A DNA stretch of 64,000 bases, from positions 20,671-84,670 of the forward strand of contig CAZETS010000011.1 in the NCBI GenBank assembly GCA_964515335.1. The letters are read 5' to 3'. Positions 18,829-27,662 of the stretch are shown here, piece after piece (position 1 is the first letter of the stretch; each line of letters starts with the position of its first letter). The translations under genes and the position numbers were made by a program. A model generated the notes under the pieces. It worked only from the letters and a program-made list of their open reading frames with translations, was not told the origin of the DNA and ran no database searches. This DNA comes from TMED88 sp964515335 (GTDB lineage Bacteria > Myxococcota_A > UBA9160 > UBA4427).

Positions 18829-18854
18829 CCAGAACCAATTTCGTGGGCACCTCC
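18829..18854 (+). repeat. Palindromic repeat copy 2
   Basis: Identical over 26 bp to 3661-3686 (starts CCAGAACCAATTTCGTGGGC). Unlike copy 1, the left palindrome arm is absent immediately upstream; the nearest inverted partner is at 18660-18676. Confidence 0.75.
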
Positions 18855-18987
18855 AAAGAGTCACCCCTCGCGGTCGCCGGCCTGCTGCTTCGATTGCCCG
18901 CCGGATCCGAGTCCGCCAACATGCTTCCCATGGGGAGGCGAGCCCGCGTCATCCGGCGCGAACGCCCCCCAGGCACCGGAGACCGCC

Positions 18988-19965
18988 ATGGCGAAGCTGA
19001 TCGGCAATCTCGTTCCCGACGACGACTACACGCATCCCCTCGGCGACGAGCCGAACTTCAACGAGAGCATGTACTTCAACTTCTTCGACCCCGAGCAGTC
19101 GATCGGCGGGTTCGTGCGACTCGGCAATCGAGCCAACGAGGGACGTGCCGAGATGACGGTCTGCGTCTTTCTCGCGAATGGGCGCGTGCTCTTCGACTTC
19201 AAGCGAGCTCCCATCGAGAACAACGACGCCTTCGACGCAGGGGGACTGCGCTTCGAGGTGGTCGAGCCCACCGATCACCTGCGCACGCTCTACAGCGGCA
19301 AGGCCTCGATGTTGGAGGACGCGCGAAGCATGGCGGATCCTTCCAGTGCGTTTCGCGACAGCCCGCGCTGCACGCTCGAGATCGACCTCGACCACCGCGC
19401 CGCCGGTCCGATGTACGGCGGCTCCAGGAACAACGACGAGGTCGACCGCGACGCCGAGAAGCAGTTCGCGAAGGCCCACTACGAACAGCACATGGCCGTG
19501 ACCGGCACCCTCGAGATCGACGGCGAGGAGACGAGGATCTCGGGCTACGGCCTTCGCGACCACTCGTGGGGGCCGAGGCACTGGCAGGCGATCCACGGCT
19601 ACGAGTGGCTCACGATGAACTTCGGTCCCGACTTCGGAGCGATGATCTCCGTAATCCGCCGGGAAGAGAGCGGCGACGAGCGGCGCGGCGGCGTCCTCGT
19701 GAGAGACGGCGAGCTCGAGATCGTCCGCGACATCGAGATCGACACCGATTACGAGGACAACGGCCTGTACCACCGCGCCCTGCGCATCGCGCTCACCACC
19801 GACAAGGGCGAGAAGCTCGAGATCGAGGGCGAAGTAAAGGGCTTCATCCCCCTGCGCAACCGCCGCGAGGGCATGACGACGCACATCGGCGAGGGCATGA
19901 CCGAGTGGCGCTGCGGCGATCAGGTGGGTTACGGGCTCTCGGAGCTGCTGCGGCAGGTCGGATAG
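18988..19965 (+). CDS. DUF7064/DUF7065-like lipocalin-type protein
   Basis: A 325-residue protein without signal peptide or membrane helices. It has the two-lobe beta-rich layout of proteins annotated DUF7064/7065, distantly related to CrtC-like hydroxyneurosporene hydratases and tocopherol cyclases: an N-terminal lobe with ESMYFNFFDP and, in the second half, GYGLRDHSWGPRHW, the family's most recognisable signature. ATG 18988 is chosen because homology begins there and GGAG lies about 9 bases upstream; the in-frame extension to 18799 runs through the repeat and is not coding. Function is unknown; relatives often sit among lipid or steroid catabolism genes. It converges on a TetR gene 24 bp away. 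Confidence 0.82.
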   Translation: MAKLIGNLVPDDDYTHPLGDEPNFNESMYFNFFDPEQSIGGFVRLGNRANEGRAEMTVCVFLANGRVLFDFKRAPIENNDAFDAGGLRFEVVEPTDHLRTLYSGKASMLEDARSMADPSSAFRDSPRCTLEIDLDHRAAGPMYGGSRNNDEVDRDAEKQFAKAHYEQHMAVTGTLEIDGEETRISGYGLRDHSWGPRHWQAIHGYEWLTMNFGPDFGAMISVIRREESGDERRGGVLVRDGELEIVRDIEIDTDYEDNGLYHRALRIALTTDKGEKLEIEGEVKGFIPLRNRREGMTTHIGEGMTEWRCGDQVGYGLSELLRQVG

Positions 19966-19989
19966 ACGGCCGGACGCCGCAAGCGCCCT

Positions 19990-20682
19990 TCACTCGTCCG
20001 GGGCGAGGGCTGCGTCCTGATCGGAGGCACCGCCGGACTCGAGCAGGGCCTCGAGGCCGCGCGCCATGATGCCCTGCGCCCGCTCGGGCGAGCAGCCCGA
20101 GTGCTGCCTCAGGTTGTCCCAGCTGCTCCAGGACGCGAAGAGCGCCAGCGACTCGACGACGTCAGCCCGGGTCGCCTCGTCGGACCAGGCGGACAGCTCA
20201 CGCGCGAAGACCCGGCCGAGATGCCGCCGCAGGTTGATCCGCCAGCCATCGATCGCCTCGGCGACGGCGGGCGAGAACGGTTCGTAGAGCCTCGAGGCGC
20301 GGCGAACCGGCGTCATCGATTCGTTGAGGTAGGCGATCTCCTCGGCGAAGCGCGCAACGCGGTCCCCGAGCGGTCCGTCGTGCGGGACGACCCCGAGGCT
20401 GCGAACCACGCGCTCGAGCAGCCGTTCGGAAGTGACACGAAATAGCGTCTCGAGATCCTCGAAGTGCTGGAAGATCGTGCGCTCGGAGACACCGGCCCGC
20501 TCGGCGATCTCCTTCGAGGTCGGGCGCAGTCGGCCTTCCTGGATCAGCGCAAGCAGCGCCTCGGCGACCGCTTGCCGCGTACGATGCGCGCGGGCCGCTC
20601 GACCGTCGCTGGGCGGCGCGTCGTCGGACGAGGCGCGCGAGCGCCGGGACTCACCTCTTTCGTCTCTATCGTCCGGCGCCAT
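19990..20682 (-). CDS. TetR-family regulator (paralogue A)
   Basis: A 230-residue DNA-binding repressor-type protein. After a charged leader, the HTH spans roughly residues 35-80 (TSKEIAERAGVSERTIFQHF), followed by an all-helical ligand domain. ATG 20682 is preferred over a TTG-initiated extension. Its HTH is nearly identical to that of the next gene on the same strand, and the C-terminal domains share SMTPVRRASRL and ASWSSWDN, so the pair arose by tandem duplication. Ligand and target are unknown. Confidence 0.9.
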   Translation of the reverse strand: MAPDDRDERGESRRSRASSDDAPPSDGRAARAHRTRQAVAEALLALIQEGRLRPTSKEIAERAGVSERTIFQHFEDLETLFRVTSERLLERVVRSLGVVPHDGPLGDRVARFAEEIAYLNESMTPVRRASRLYEPFSPAVAEAIDGWRINLRRHLGRVFARELSAWSDEATRADVVESLALFASWSSWDNLRQHSGCSPERAQGIMARGLEALLESGGASDQDAALAPDE

Positions 20683-20948
20683 TGCGAAATCTTGCGACAC
20701 CCGTGCGCGCAACCGCAACGGCGGAGTTCGGCAAGAGACGAGGGAAAGAGGCGTGAGCGGTGAGATTCAGACCCTCGCGCCGAATGCGTCGCACGTTCGC
20801 AGTGTCACCGCAGAAGGTGGAGAGACCGCGCGTGCGGGCTTTCTCCTCAGTCGCGCTGCAGGATCACGTCGAGCAGCCGGTTGCCGCGCACGGGCGGGGA
20901 AGCGAGCGGCAACCTGCTCGGCCGATCGCCATCCGGTCGATGGGCGAA

Positions 20949-21605
20949 TCAGCGCGACGCAGTGAGAATGGCGCGAATGCCGAGTCCCATGATGCGGCGC
21001 GACTCTTCGACCGAGCAGCCCGAGTTGTGCCGCATGTTGTCCCAGCTGCTCCACGAAGCCAGCAGCGAGATGGCCCCCACCGCGTCGGCCCGCGACTGCT
21101 CGTCCGGCAACCCGGACAGCTCGCTCGCGAAGACGCGCTCGATGCCGCGCCGCCGATTCGCGCGCAGCGTGCCGAGCGCCTCGCCGAGCACGGGCGAGTA
21201 GGGCTCGTGCAGCCGCGCCGCGCGGCGCACCGGAGTCATCGACTCGTTCAGTGCGCACAGCTCATCGAGGTAGCGCGGGATGCGCTCGTCGAGCGGACCC
21301 TCGTCCGACACGAAGCCCATGCTGCGCACGACGCGCTCGCCGATCCGGTCGGCCGCGACCCAGAAGAGCTTCTCGAGATCTTCGTAGTGCTGGAAGATCG
21401 TTCGCTCGGAGACGCCCGCCCGCTCGGCGATCTCCTTCGAGGTGGGGCGCAGCTGCCCCTCCTCGATCAACGCGAGCAGCGCCTCCGCCACGGCCTGGCG
21501 GGTGCGGTGAGCGCGGGCCGAACGTCCGTCGCGCGGCGTGGAGTCGTCCTTCTCCACCCAGTCACGCGGATGCTTCCTGGGATCTTTCGGGGCATCCGGG
21601 CACAT
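20949..21605 (-). CDS. TetR-family regulator (paralogue B)
   Basis: A 218-residue paralogue of the adjacent TetR protein. The HTH block (TSKEIAERAGVSERTIFQHY) differs from paralogue A at very few positions, while the ligand-binding part is more diverged yet keeps SMTPVRRAARLHEP, ASWSSWDNMR and SGCS. ATG 21605 is assumed; ATG 21659 would add 18 residues. With near-identical recognition helices, both proteins should bind the same operator while responding to different ligands. Confidence 0.9.
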   Translation of the reverse strand: MCPDAPKDPRKHPRDWVEKDDSTPRDGRSARAHRTRQAVAEALLALIEEGQLRPTSKEIAERAGVSERTIFQHYEDLEKLFWVAADRIGERVVRSMGFVSDEGPLDERIPRYLDELCALNESMTPVRRAARLHEPYSPVLGEALGTLRANRRRGIERVFASELSGLPDEQSRADAVGAISLLASWSSWDNMRHNSGCSVEESRRIMGLGIRAILTASR

Positions 21606-21743
21606 GCTCGGAGTGTGCTTCAGGCGGGCCGCTGACCGCAACCGATCGTGCCAACCCATGCCGGAGCAGCGCCGAGCGCATACACGGCGGGGTCCGCTCG
21701 AGAGCAGCGCGGCGAAGGCCCGCGAGCGGGCCGGGGGCCCGAT

Positions 21744-22820
21744 TCAGCCGTCGACGGCGGCGAGCGTGGCCTCGAGGATCGGTGTCGTGAAATTCACCAC
21801 GTCCACCTCGGCCTCCTCCGGCAGCACCTCGTAGTGCTTCATCTGCCGGAAGACGCGGGCCATGATGGCTGCGAACCGCCAGGCGGCGAAGACCTCGTAG
21901 TAGGCGAGGTGGACCGCCGAGCGGCCGACCCGCTCCTCCCAGCGCGCCACGGTGGCCTTCGCGTCCGGCAGACCGGGGAGGCGCGGCAGCCCGAGGCCTT
22001 CCGTCAAGGCGCGGTCGGTGGTGACGAACCAGGCGAGGTCGGCCTCGGGGTTGCCGACGAAGACCATCTCCCAGTCGATCACCGCGACCGACCGCTCGTC
22101 GCGGAAGATCTGGTTCGAAATGCGCGCGTCGCCCCAACAGAGGCCGACCGGCTCGTCGACCGGTGCGTTTCCCACCAGCCACGCGAAGCCGCGCTCGATC
22201 AGCGGGTAGCGGGCGCGGTCCATCCCCCAGTCGAGATAGTGCTGCCAGTAGTCGAGCTGGGCGCGGATCGGCGTCCGGCCCTCGGGCGGCCGCATCAGGA
22301 AGTCGAAGCGCGGATCGTCGATGTCGAGCTTGTGGACCTCGGCCATGGCGTCGAGCCCGGCGTGCCAGACGGCCTCGCGGCGCTCGGGCGGAAGCTCGGC
22401 GATCCAGCCCTCGGCGTGGTACGGAGGACTGTCGGAAGGCACCACACCGTCGACGCGCTCCATTACGTAGAAGGGCGAGCCGAGCGGACCGGCACTCTCC
22501 TCCAGCCAGAGCATCCGGGGCACGGGCACGGCGGTCTGTGCCAGCGCATCCATCATGCGGTACTGCAGCGCGACGTCGTACTCGGGAAAGACGCCGAAGT
22601 CGGAGATGGGCTCGAGGCGCACCACCAGGGGGCGCTGCGTGCTCCGGCCGCCCTCGCTGGCCTCGAGGGTGAACATCAACGTGTCGCTCGAGAAGCCCGT
22701 GTCCTTCGGCCCGCGCAGATCGCGAACCGCGACGCCCTCGGCGTCCGGCAAACGCTCGGCGAGCCACTGCTCGAGCTGCGCGGTCGTGCGTTCGAGGTCG
22801 CGGCCCTTCGGCTGCGGCAT
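21744..22820 (-). CDS. Aminoglycoside phosphotransferase-fold protein (ACAD10/APH-like)
   Basis: A 358-residue cytoplasmic kinase-like protein of the APH superfamily, the branch often found with acyl-CoA dehydrogenases and CoA metabolism rather than with drug resistance. Residues 45-110 form the N-lobe (TLMFTLEA, PLVVRLEP with the ATP-binding Lys position occupied by Arg), then the catalytic loop GLCWGDARISNQIF, equivalent to Brenner's HGDxxxxN but with Trp for His, and VIDWEMVFVGNPEADLAWF, the metal-binding DWE. ATG 22820 is preceded by AAGGGA. The hydroxyl substrate is unknown. Confidence 0.85.
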   Translation of the reverse strand: MPQPKGRDLERTTAQLEQWLAERLPDAEGVAVRDLRGPKDTGFSSDTLMFTLEASEGGRSTQRPLVVRLEPISDFGVFPEYDVALQYRMMDALAQTAVPVPRMLWLEESAGPLGSPFYVMERVDGVVPSDSPPYHAEGWIAELPPERREAVWHAGLDAMAEVHKLDIDDPRFDFLMRPPEGRTPIRAQLDYWQHYLDWGMDRARYPLIERGFAWLVGNAPVDEPVGLCWGDARISNQIFRDERSVAVIDWEMVFVGNPEADLAWFVTTDRALTEGLGLPRLPGLPDAKATVARWEERVGRSAVHLAYYEVFAAWRFAAIMARVFRQMKHYEVLPEEAEVDVVNFTTPILEATLAAVDG

Positions 22821-23203
22821 GCTGCATTCCCTTTTCGATGCGCGGCCGCGAAGCCGACCATCGCGAAAGCCCGGCCGAGGGTAGCGGTCGGCCGCGACGG
22901 GTTCGCGGCGAGCCGCCGGCCTGCCCGCATCGCACGCTAGCGGAGAGCACGCGCCCGCCGATGGGCTCCAGGGGCTCGTCGATGGGGCCCGATGCCGGTC
23001 GCTCGCTCTGCGCAAAGTGGCTAGAGTGCTCGGCGATGGGAGGCGGCCCCGAGTCCCCTTGGGGCCGCCTGCAAGCCAACAAACAGGTACGTAGCATCAC
23101 GCCCCACCTCGCCGCGGACTCTGGACCGACTCCGGTCGGACCCGAGGAAGTGACGAGTGCGTTCGGGTAACGCCGCGGAGCGAGCGGCTCCGGTGGGCTT
23201 TCG
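22821..23203. other. 383-bp divergent intergenic region
   Basis: Separates the phosphotransferase and carboxylase genes. It holds a perfect 10-bp inverted repeat at 23041-23070 and a short stem GGAGC/GGCTCC near 23177-23192. No coding region is supported. Promoters of both flanking genes should be here. Confidence 0.55.
23041..23070. other. Perfect 10-bp inverted repeat, leader hairpin or operator
   Basis: AGGCGGCCCC (23041-23050) and GGGGCCGCCT (23061-23070) are exact reverse complements around a 10-nt loop. It lies 134 bp before the carboxylase start, with no following T-tract in either direction, so a leader structure or protein-binding site is more likely than a terminator. Confidence 0.6.
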
Positions 23204-24874
23204 GTGAGCGAACAGGTGGCAACGGCATACGACCTCGGAAATCCACTCGCGGACAAACGCGAGTCCCAGCCGGTGGACGCCTCCACCGGCGAAGGCCTCT
23301 ACGACGAGGCGCTGCGGCTCGGCGAAGAGCTGAACGAGCGCCCGCTGCGCGGCGGCGGCGTGGCGCGCGTGCGCGTCCAGCACGCCAAGGGCCGCATGAC
23401 GGTGTGGGAGCGCATCAAGGTCCTCACCCAGAACGAACCGAACGTCCTCTGGCGCAATTGGGGACCCCGCCTCGACGGCGCGTCCATCGTGACGGGCATC
23501 CTCGACATCGGCGGACGCGACGTCGCCGTCTACGGCCACGACTTCACGCTGCGCGCGGGCTCGATGGACGCGACCAACGGCGCCAAGCTCGCGCGGCTGA
23601 TCTACATGGCGGGAGAGCAAGGCATCCCGCTGATCGGCATGAACGACTCGGCGGGCGCCTTCGTGCCGGCGGGCGTGGGCGGACTCGACGGCTACAGCGA
23701 GGCCTTCACGGCGCTGCGAAAGATCAGCGGGCTGGTGCCCAGCCTCAGCCTGATGTTCGGCTACAACGCCGGCGGCGGTGCCTACCTGCCCCGCCAGGGC
23801 TCGTTCATGATCCAGTGCGAGGACACCTTCATCGGGCTCACCGGGCCCGGCGTCGTCAAGTCGGTGCTCGGCGAGACGGTCAGCGCCGACGACCTCGGCG
23901 GCCCGGGCGTCCACGGAATGAGCGGCGTCTGCGACCTGACCACCCGAGACGAACTCGGCTCGCTGCGCACGGCGCTGCGGCTGCTCAACTACCTGCCCGA
24001 CAACAACCACTCGCTGGCGCCGTTCTCGCCCACCTCCGATCCCATCGACCGCCACACCGTCGAAGAGGACCTGCTCTTCCGCCGCACGTTCGTGACGCCG
24101 GCGGGCATGAACGCGCCGATGGACATCACGCTCTACCTGCAGCAGATCGTCGACTACGGCGAGTTCTTCGAGCTGCAGCCCCAGCGCGCCCGCAACCTGA
24201 TCACGGCCTTCGGACGACTCGGCGGGCACGTGGTGGGCTTCGTGGCCAACAACTCGGCACACCTGTCCGGTCAGATCGACGTGGACGCGGCGCTCAAGGG
24301 CACACGCTTCATCCGCTTCTGCAACGTCTACAACATCCCGCTGATCTTCGTGGAGGACGTGTCGGGCTTCATGCCGGGCACCGAGCAGGAGCGCCGCGGC
24401 ATCATCCTCGCCGGCCGCAAGCTCCTCGACGCCATCATCGACGTGCGCACGCCGCGCATGACGATGATCATCCGCAACGCGATCGGCGGCGCCTATGCGT
24501 GCTGGAACTCGTACTTCACCGGCGCAGACCGCGTCTTCGCGATGCCGATGGCGCGCATCGCGGTGATGGGCCCGGCGGGCACAGAGTTCGTCTACAAGGA
24601 CGAGATCCGCGGGATCCAGCAGGCGTACCGCGACGCGATCGAACGCGGCGAGTCGGAGGAGGCGGCGGCGAAGGTGCGCGACGACGGCCTCGCCGGGCTG
24701 AACCTCCAGTACGAGCAGGAGCTGATGAATCCCAAGGAGGCGCTCTCTCTCGGCTCGGTTTCGAGCATCGTGATGCCCGGCGAGAGCCGGCACGTGCTCG
24801 CCGACAACCTCGCCTTCCTGATGCGCAACTACGTCCCGACGCCGATGAGCGGCGTCCAGCGGGAGCACGAGTGA
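23204..24874 (+). CDS. Acyl-CoA carboxylase carboxyltransferase (beta) subunit
   Basis: A 556-residue crotonase-fold carboxyltransferase that moves CO2 from carboxybiotin to an acyl-CoA. Both half-domains are present: the N half has GHDFTLRAGSMD and NDSAGAFVPAG, the C half has EDVSGFMPGTEQERRGII and the oxyanion-hole GGAYACWNSYF. The usual PccB motif GxxQ differs, so propionyl-, methylcrotonyl- or another acyl-CoA cannot be decided. GTG 23204 starts the frame. The stop overlaps the ATG of the alpha subunit by one base (TGATG), which fits stoichiometric synthesis. Confidence 0.9.
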   Translation: MSEQVATAYDLGNPLADKRESQPVDASTGEGLYDEALRLGEELNERPLRGGGVARVRVQHAKGRMTVWERIKVLTQNEPNVLWRNWGPRLDGASIVTGILDIGGRDVAVYGHDFTLRAGSMDATNGAKLARLIYMAGEQGIPLIGMNDSAGAFVPAGVGGLDGYSEAFTALRKISGLVPSLSLMFGYNAGGGAYLPRQGSFMIQCEDTFIGLTGPGVVKSVLGETVSADDLGGPGVHGMSGVCDLTTRDELGSLRTALRLLNYLPDNNHSLAPFSPTSDPIDRHTVEEDLLFRRTFVTPAGMNAPMDITLYLQQIVDYGEFFELQPQRARNLITAFGRLGGHVVGFVANNSAHLSGQIDVDAALKGTRFIRFCNVYNIPLIFVEDVSGFMPGTEQERRGIILAGRKLLDAIIDVRTPRMTMIIRNAIGGAYACWNSYFTGADRVFAMPMARIAVMGPAGTEFVYKDEIRGIQQAYRDAIERGESEEAAAKVRDDGLAGLNLQYEQELMNPKEALSLGSVSSIVMPGESRHVLADNLAFLMRNYVPTPMSGVQREHE

Positions 24875-27615
24875 TGCTGGGTCGCGATCTCACACCCGGG
24901 ACGTTCCACGAGGCCGACTCCGCGTGGCTGCGCTCGTTCTCGCTGCAGGACGTGAAGTGTCTGGTGGTCTGCCGGGGGCCCGTGCGCCTCGAGGCCTTCG
25001 AGGTCTTCCACGAGATCGGCGTGCGCGAGTACGGGATGCTGCTCTCCGAGAAGGACTCGATCGTCTACCCGCGCTGCCTCGCCCCGGAGATCCGCTCGAT
25101 TCCCTGGCCCGAGAACATCCACCGCGTGCCCGACTACATGGGCGCCGGGCAGGAGGAGAAGCTCGCCCGCATCGGCGAGATCGTCGAAATCGCGAAGAGC
25201 AACGGCTACACCCACATCTTCGCCGGCTACGGCTTCATGGCCGAGGACGCCGAGTTCATCGGGGCCCTCGAGGACGCCGGCATCGGCTTCTTCGGCCCGT
25301 CCTCCGAGGTGATCCGCCGGGCCGGCGCCAAGGACGAGGCCAAGAAGCTCGCCCGCGGCCTCGGCAACGCGGTGGTGCCGGGCGTCGACGACATCTCGGC
25401 GCGCGCGCTGCTCGCGAAGGCCGCCGACCGCAACGCCCTCGAGAAGCTGGCCGCCGAGCACCACCTCGACTGGACGTGGGACGACGCCGTCGACCCCCCC
25501 GAGAACGCCGAGGCGCTGCTGCAGGCCGGATACGCGGCCACCACCGAGCTGGTCACGATCGAAGAGCTGCAGCGCGCGGCCCTGGTCGAGTGCGACACCA
25601 TCTGGGCCGACTATCCCGGCAAGCGCATCCGCTTCAAGTGCATCGGCGGCGGCGGCGGCAAGGGCCAGCGGGTGATCTCGTCGCCCGACGAGGCCGAGGG
25701 CGCGGTGATGGAGATCCTCGCCGAGCAGAAGGTCGTCGACCCGGGCTCGAACCGGAACTTCCTGATCGAGCTCAACCTCGAGACCACGCGCCACAACGAG
25801 ATCCAGGTAATCGGCAACGGCGACTGGGCGGTGGCGCTCGGCGGTCGCGACTGCTCGATCCAGATGCGCGAGCAGAAGCAGCTCGAGTTCTCGCTCACCC
25901 AGGAGCTGCTCGACGAAGCGACCCCCCTCTACGAAGGCGTCCGCCGCGAGACCCTCGAGCGCGACAAGCAGACGCTGGCCGCAATGGAGCGCGACGCCGA
26001 GGCCTTCGGGGGCGGCGTCGGGCTCGACAGCGTCTCCACCTTCGAGTGCATCGTCGAGGGCTTCGACCACTTCTTCATGGAGATGAACACGCGGATCCAG
26101 GTCGAGCACGGCGTCACCGAGCTCGCCTACCGCCTCAGGTTCACGAACCCCGACGATCCGGACGAGTGCTTCTACGTCGAGCGCCTCATCGAGGCGATGG
26201 TGCTCGTCGGGCTGCACGGCGACCGCCTGCCGCGGCCCGAGCGCACGCCGCGCCACGTGTCGGGCGCGGAGATCCGCGTCAACGCGACGAACGCGGCGCT
26301 GCAACCCCACGCCGGCGGCTTGATCCGCACCTGGTCCGACCCCCTCCCCTACGAGATCCGCGACGACCAGGGCATCGGGACGCGCAACCCCGACACCGGA
26401 TCGTTCATGTACTACAACCTCGCCGGTGCCTACGACTCGAACATCGCGCTGATCCTGAGCCACGGCGACAACCGCGCCCACAACCTCGAGCGCTTGTCCG
26501 AGATCATGCGCTGCACCGAGATCCGCGGCGACGACGTCGAGACCAGCGTCCCGGTCCAGTACGGCCTGATCAATTGGACGATCGGGCTCGAGCCGATGAT
26601 GAAGCCGAATACGCGCTTTCTCGGCCACTATCTCGCGGCCGTTGGCTCCCTCGCCACGATCGCCCGCGACGTCGACCTCACACTCGCCGCCGGCGAGCTG
26701 ATGAAGCGCATGCCTACCGCCGAGGCCAAGGCCGCCTTCGCGGCGAAGGAGACGCTGCTCCTGCGGCCGATCGAACGCCTGCTCGCCGATCCGCACGCGC
26801 TCGCTGGCTTCATCGGCCGGCACCAGGACCGGCTCTGGTCGGCCGAGGGCGAGAGCGTCCGCTTCCTCGCCAATCCCGTCGAAATGCTCGCCGAGCTCTA
26901 CCACTACCTCCACATGGACTACGAGAAGAAGAAGCCCGCGTCGGAGATGATCTGGGAGAGCGACGATCGCATGCTGCAGGACGCGCTCGCCTTCTACGCC
27001 GAGGTCGCCCGCCGGGCGAAGGTGGATGGCTGGGCCGAGCTGTCGGCCCTCTTCGAGTCGGATCGCGGCGAGGCGGTGGCGGACGGCGACCCCGAGCTCT
27101 GGGACGCGTGCCGCGCCGCGCACACCGGCCACCAGCTCGGACTCGAGCTGCTGCTCGCGATCCCGCGCATCGCCGCCCGGTCCGGCTTCGACCAGATCAC
27201 CGTCGACGAGCGCCTCGAGCCGGTCTTCCCCGAGCAGTACCTCGACCCCGAGATCGCGCCGGGCCTCGTCCGCCAGCTCGCGCCGCCGCCGGTGCAGACC
27301 GGCAACGAGATCCTGACGCCGACCGGAGGCACCTTCTACGCCCGCGAAGCACCGCACCTTCCCCTGCTCGCCGACGAGGGCACGCACTTCGAAGAGGGGC
27401 AGCCGCTCTTCATCATCGAGGTGATGAAGATGTTCAACAAGGTGCTCGCGCCTTTCGCGGGCACGATCACGAAGAACCTGATGCAGGACGCTGACGGCTC
27501 CGTGGTCGGCAAGGGCCAGCGGATCTTCGAGATCGAGCCCGACGAGGTACTGGTCCAGGAGTCGGACGAGGAGATCCAGGAGCGGCGGCGCGCCGTCACC
27601 CTGGGCCTCCTCTGA
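24874..27615 (+). CDS. Biotin carboxylase/BCCP (alpha) subunit of acyl-CoA carboxylase, enlarged
   Basis: A 913-residue chain that carboxylates its own biotin with ATP and bicarbonate. In order: N-terminal BC fold (30-180, with IFAGYGFMAED and GFFGPSSEVI), an insertion around residues 175-215 (ISARALLAKAADRNALEKL), the ATP-grasp lid KCIGGGGGKGQR, the catalytic segments HNEIQV, GGRDCSIQMREQKQLEFS and EMNTRIQVEHGVTE, then a roughly 300-residue stretch I cannot assign, and a C-terminal biotinyl domain with biotin-accepting Lys852 in EVMKM. Usual alpha subunits are 580-700 residues. It is translationally coupled to the beta subunit and followed by purL after 47 bp. Confidence 0.9.
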   Translation: MLGRDLTPGTFHEADSAWLRSFSLQDVKCLVVCRGPVRLEAFEVFHEIGVREYGMLLSEKDSIVYPRCLAPEIRSIPWPENIHRVPDYMGAGQEEKLARIGEIVEIAKSNGYTHIFAGYGFMAEDAEFIGALEDAGIGFFGPSSEVIRRAGAKDEAKKLARGLGNAVVPGVDDISARALLAKAADRNALEKLAAEHHLDWTWDDAVDPPENAEALLQAGYAATTELVTIEELQRAALVECDTIWADYPGKRIRFKCIGGGGGKGQRVISSPDEAEGAVMEILAEQKVVDPGSNRNFLIELNLETTRHNEIQVIGNGDWAVALGGRDCSIQMREQKQLEFSLTQELLDEATPLYEGVRRETLERDKQTLAAMERDAEAFGGGVGLDSVSTFECIVEGFDHFFMEMNTRIQVEHGVTELAYRLRFTNPDDPDECFYVERLIEAMVLVGLHGDRLPRPERTPRHVSGAEIRVNATNAALQPHAGGLIRTWSDPLPYEIRDDQGIGTRNPDTGSFMYYNLAGAYDSNIALILSHGDNRAHNLERLSEIMRCTEIRGDDVETSVPVQYGLINWTIGLEPMMKPNTRFLGHYLAAVGSLATIARDVDLTLAAGELMKRMPTAEAKAAFAAKETLLLRPIERLLADPHALAGFIGRHQDRLWSAEGESVRFLANPVEMLAELYHYLHMDYEKKKPASEMIWESDDRMLQDALAFYAEVARRAKVDGWAELSALFESDRGEAVADGDPELWDACRAAHTGHQLGLELLLAIPRIAARSGFDQITVDERLEPVFPEQYLDPEIAPGLVRQLAPPPVQTGNEILTPTGGTFYAREAPHLPLLADEGTHFEEGQPLFIIEVMKMFNKVLAPFAGTITKNLMQDADGSVVGKGQRIFEIEPDEVLVQESDEEIQERRRAVTLGLL

Positions 27616-27662
27616 TCCACCGCCCTTGCCCTGATCCAGGACGAAGGAGACCGAGGAGACAG

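Larger units (their letters stand above)
18329..18987. other. 659-bp spacer with repeat elements
   Basis: Between divergent topA and the DUF7064-like gene. It carries an inverted pair of the palindromic repeat (18660-18676 and 18829-18854) and a small hairpin GTGCC/GGCAC at 18626-18640. Open frames crossing it lack coding bias and look like chance. Promoters for both flanking genes should lie here, but I cannot pick them out. Confidence 0.6.

Noticed and set aside
18799..18987. N-terminal extension of the DUF7064-like protein
   Set aside because: It runs through the 26-bp repeat and homology begins at 18988, where a ribosome site is present.
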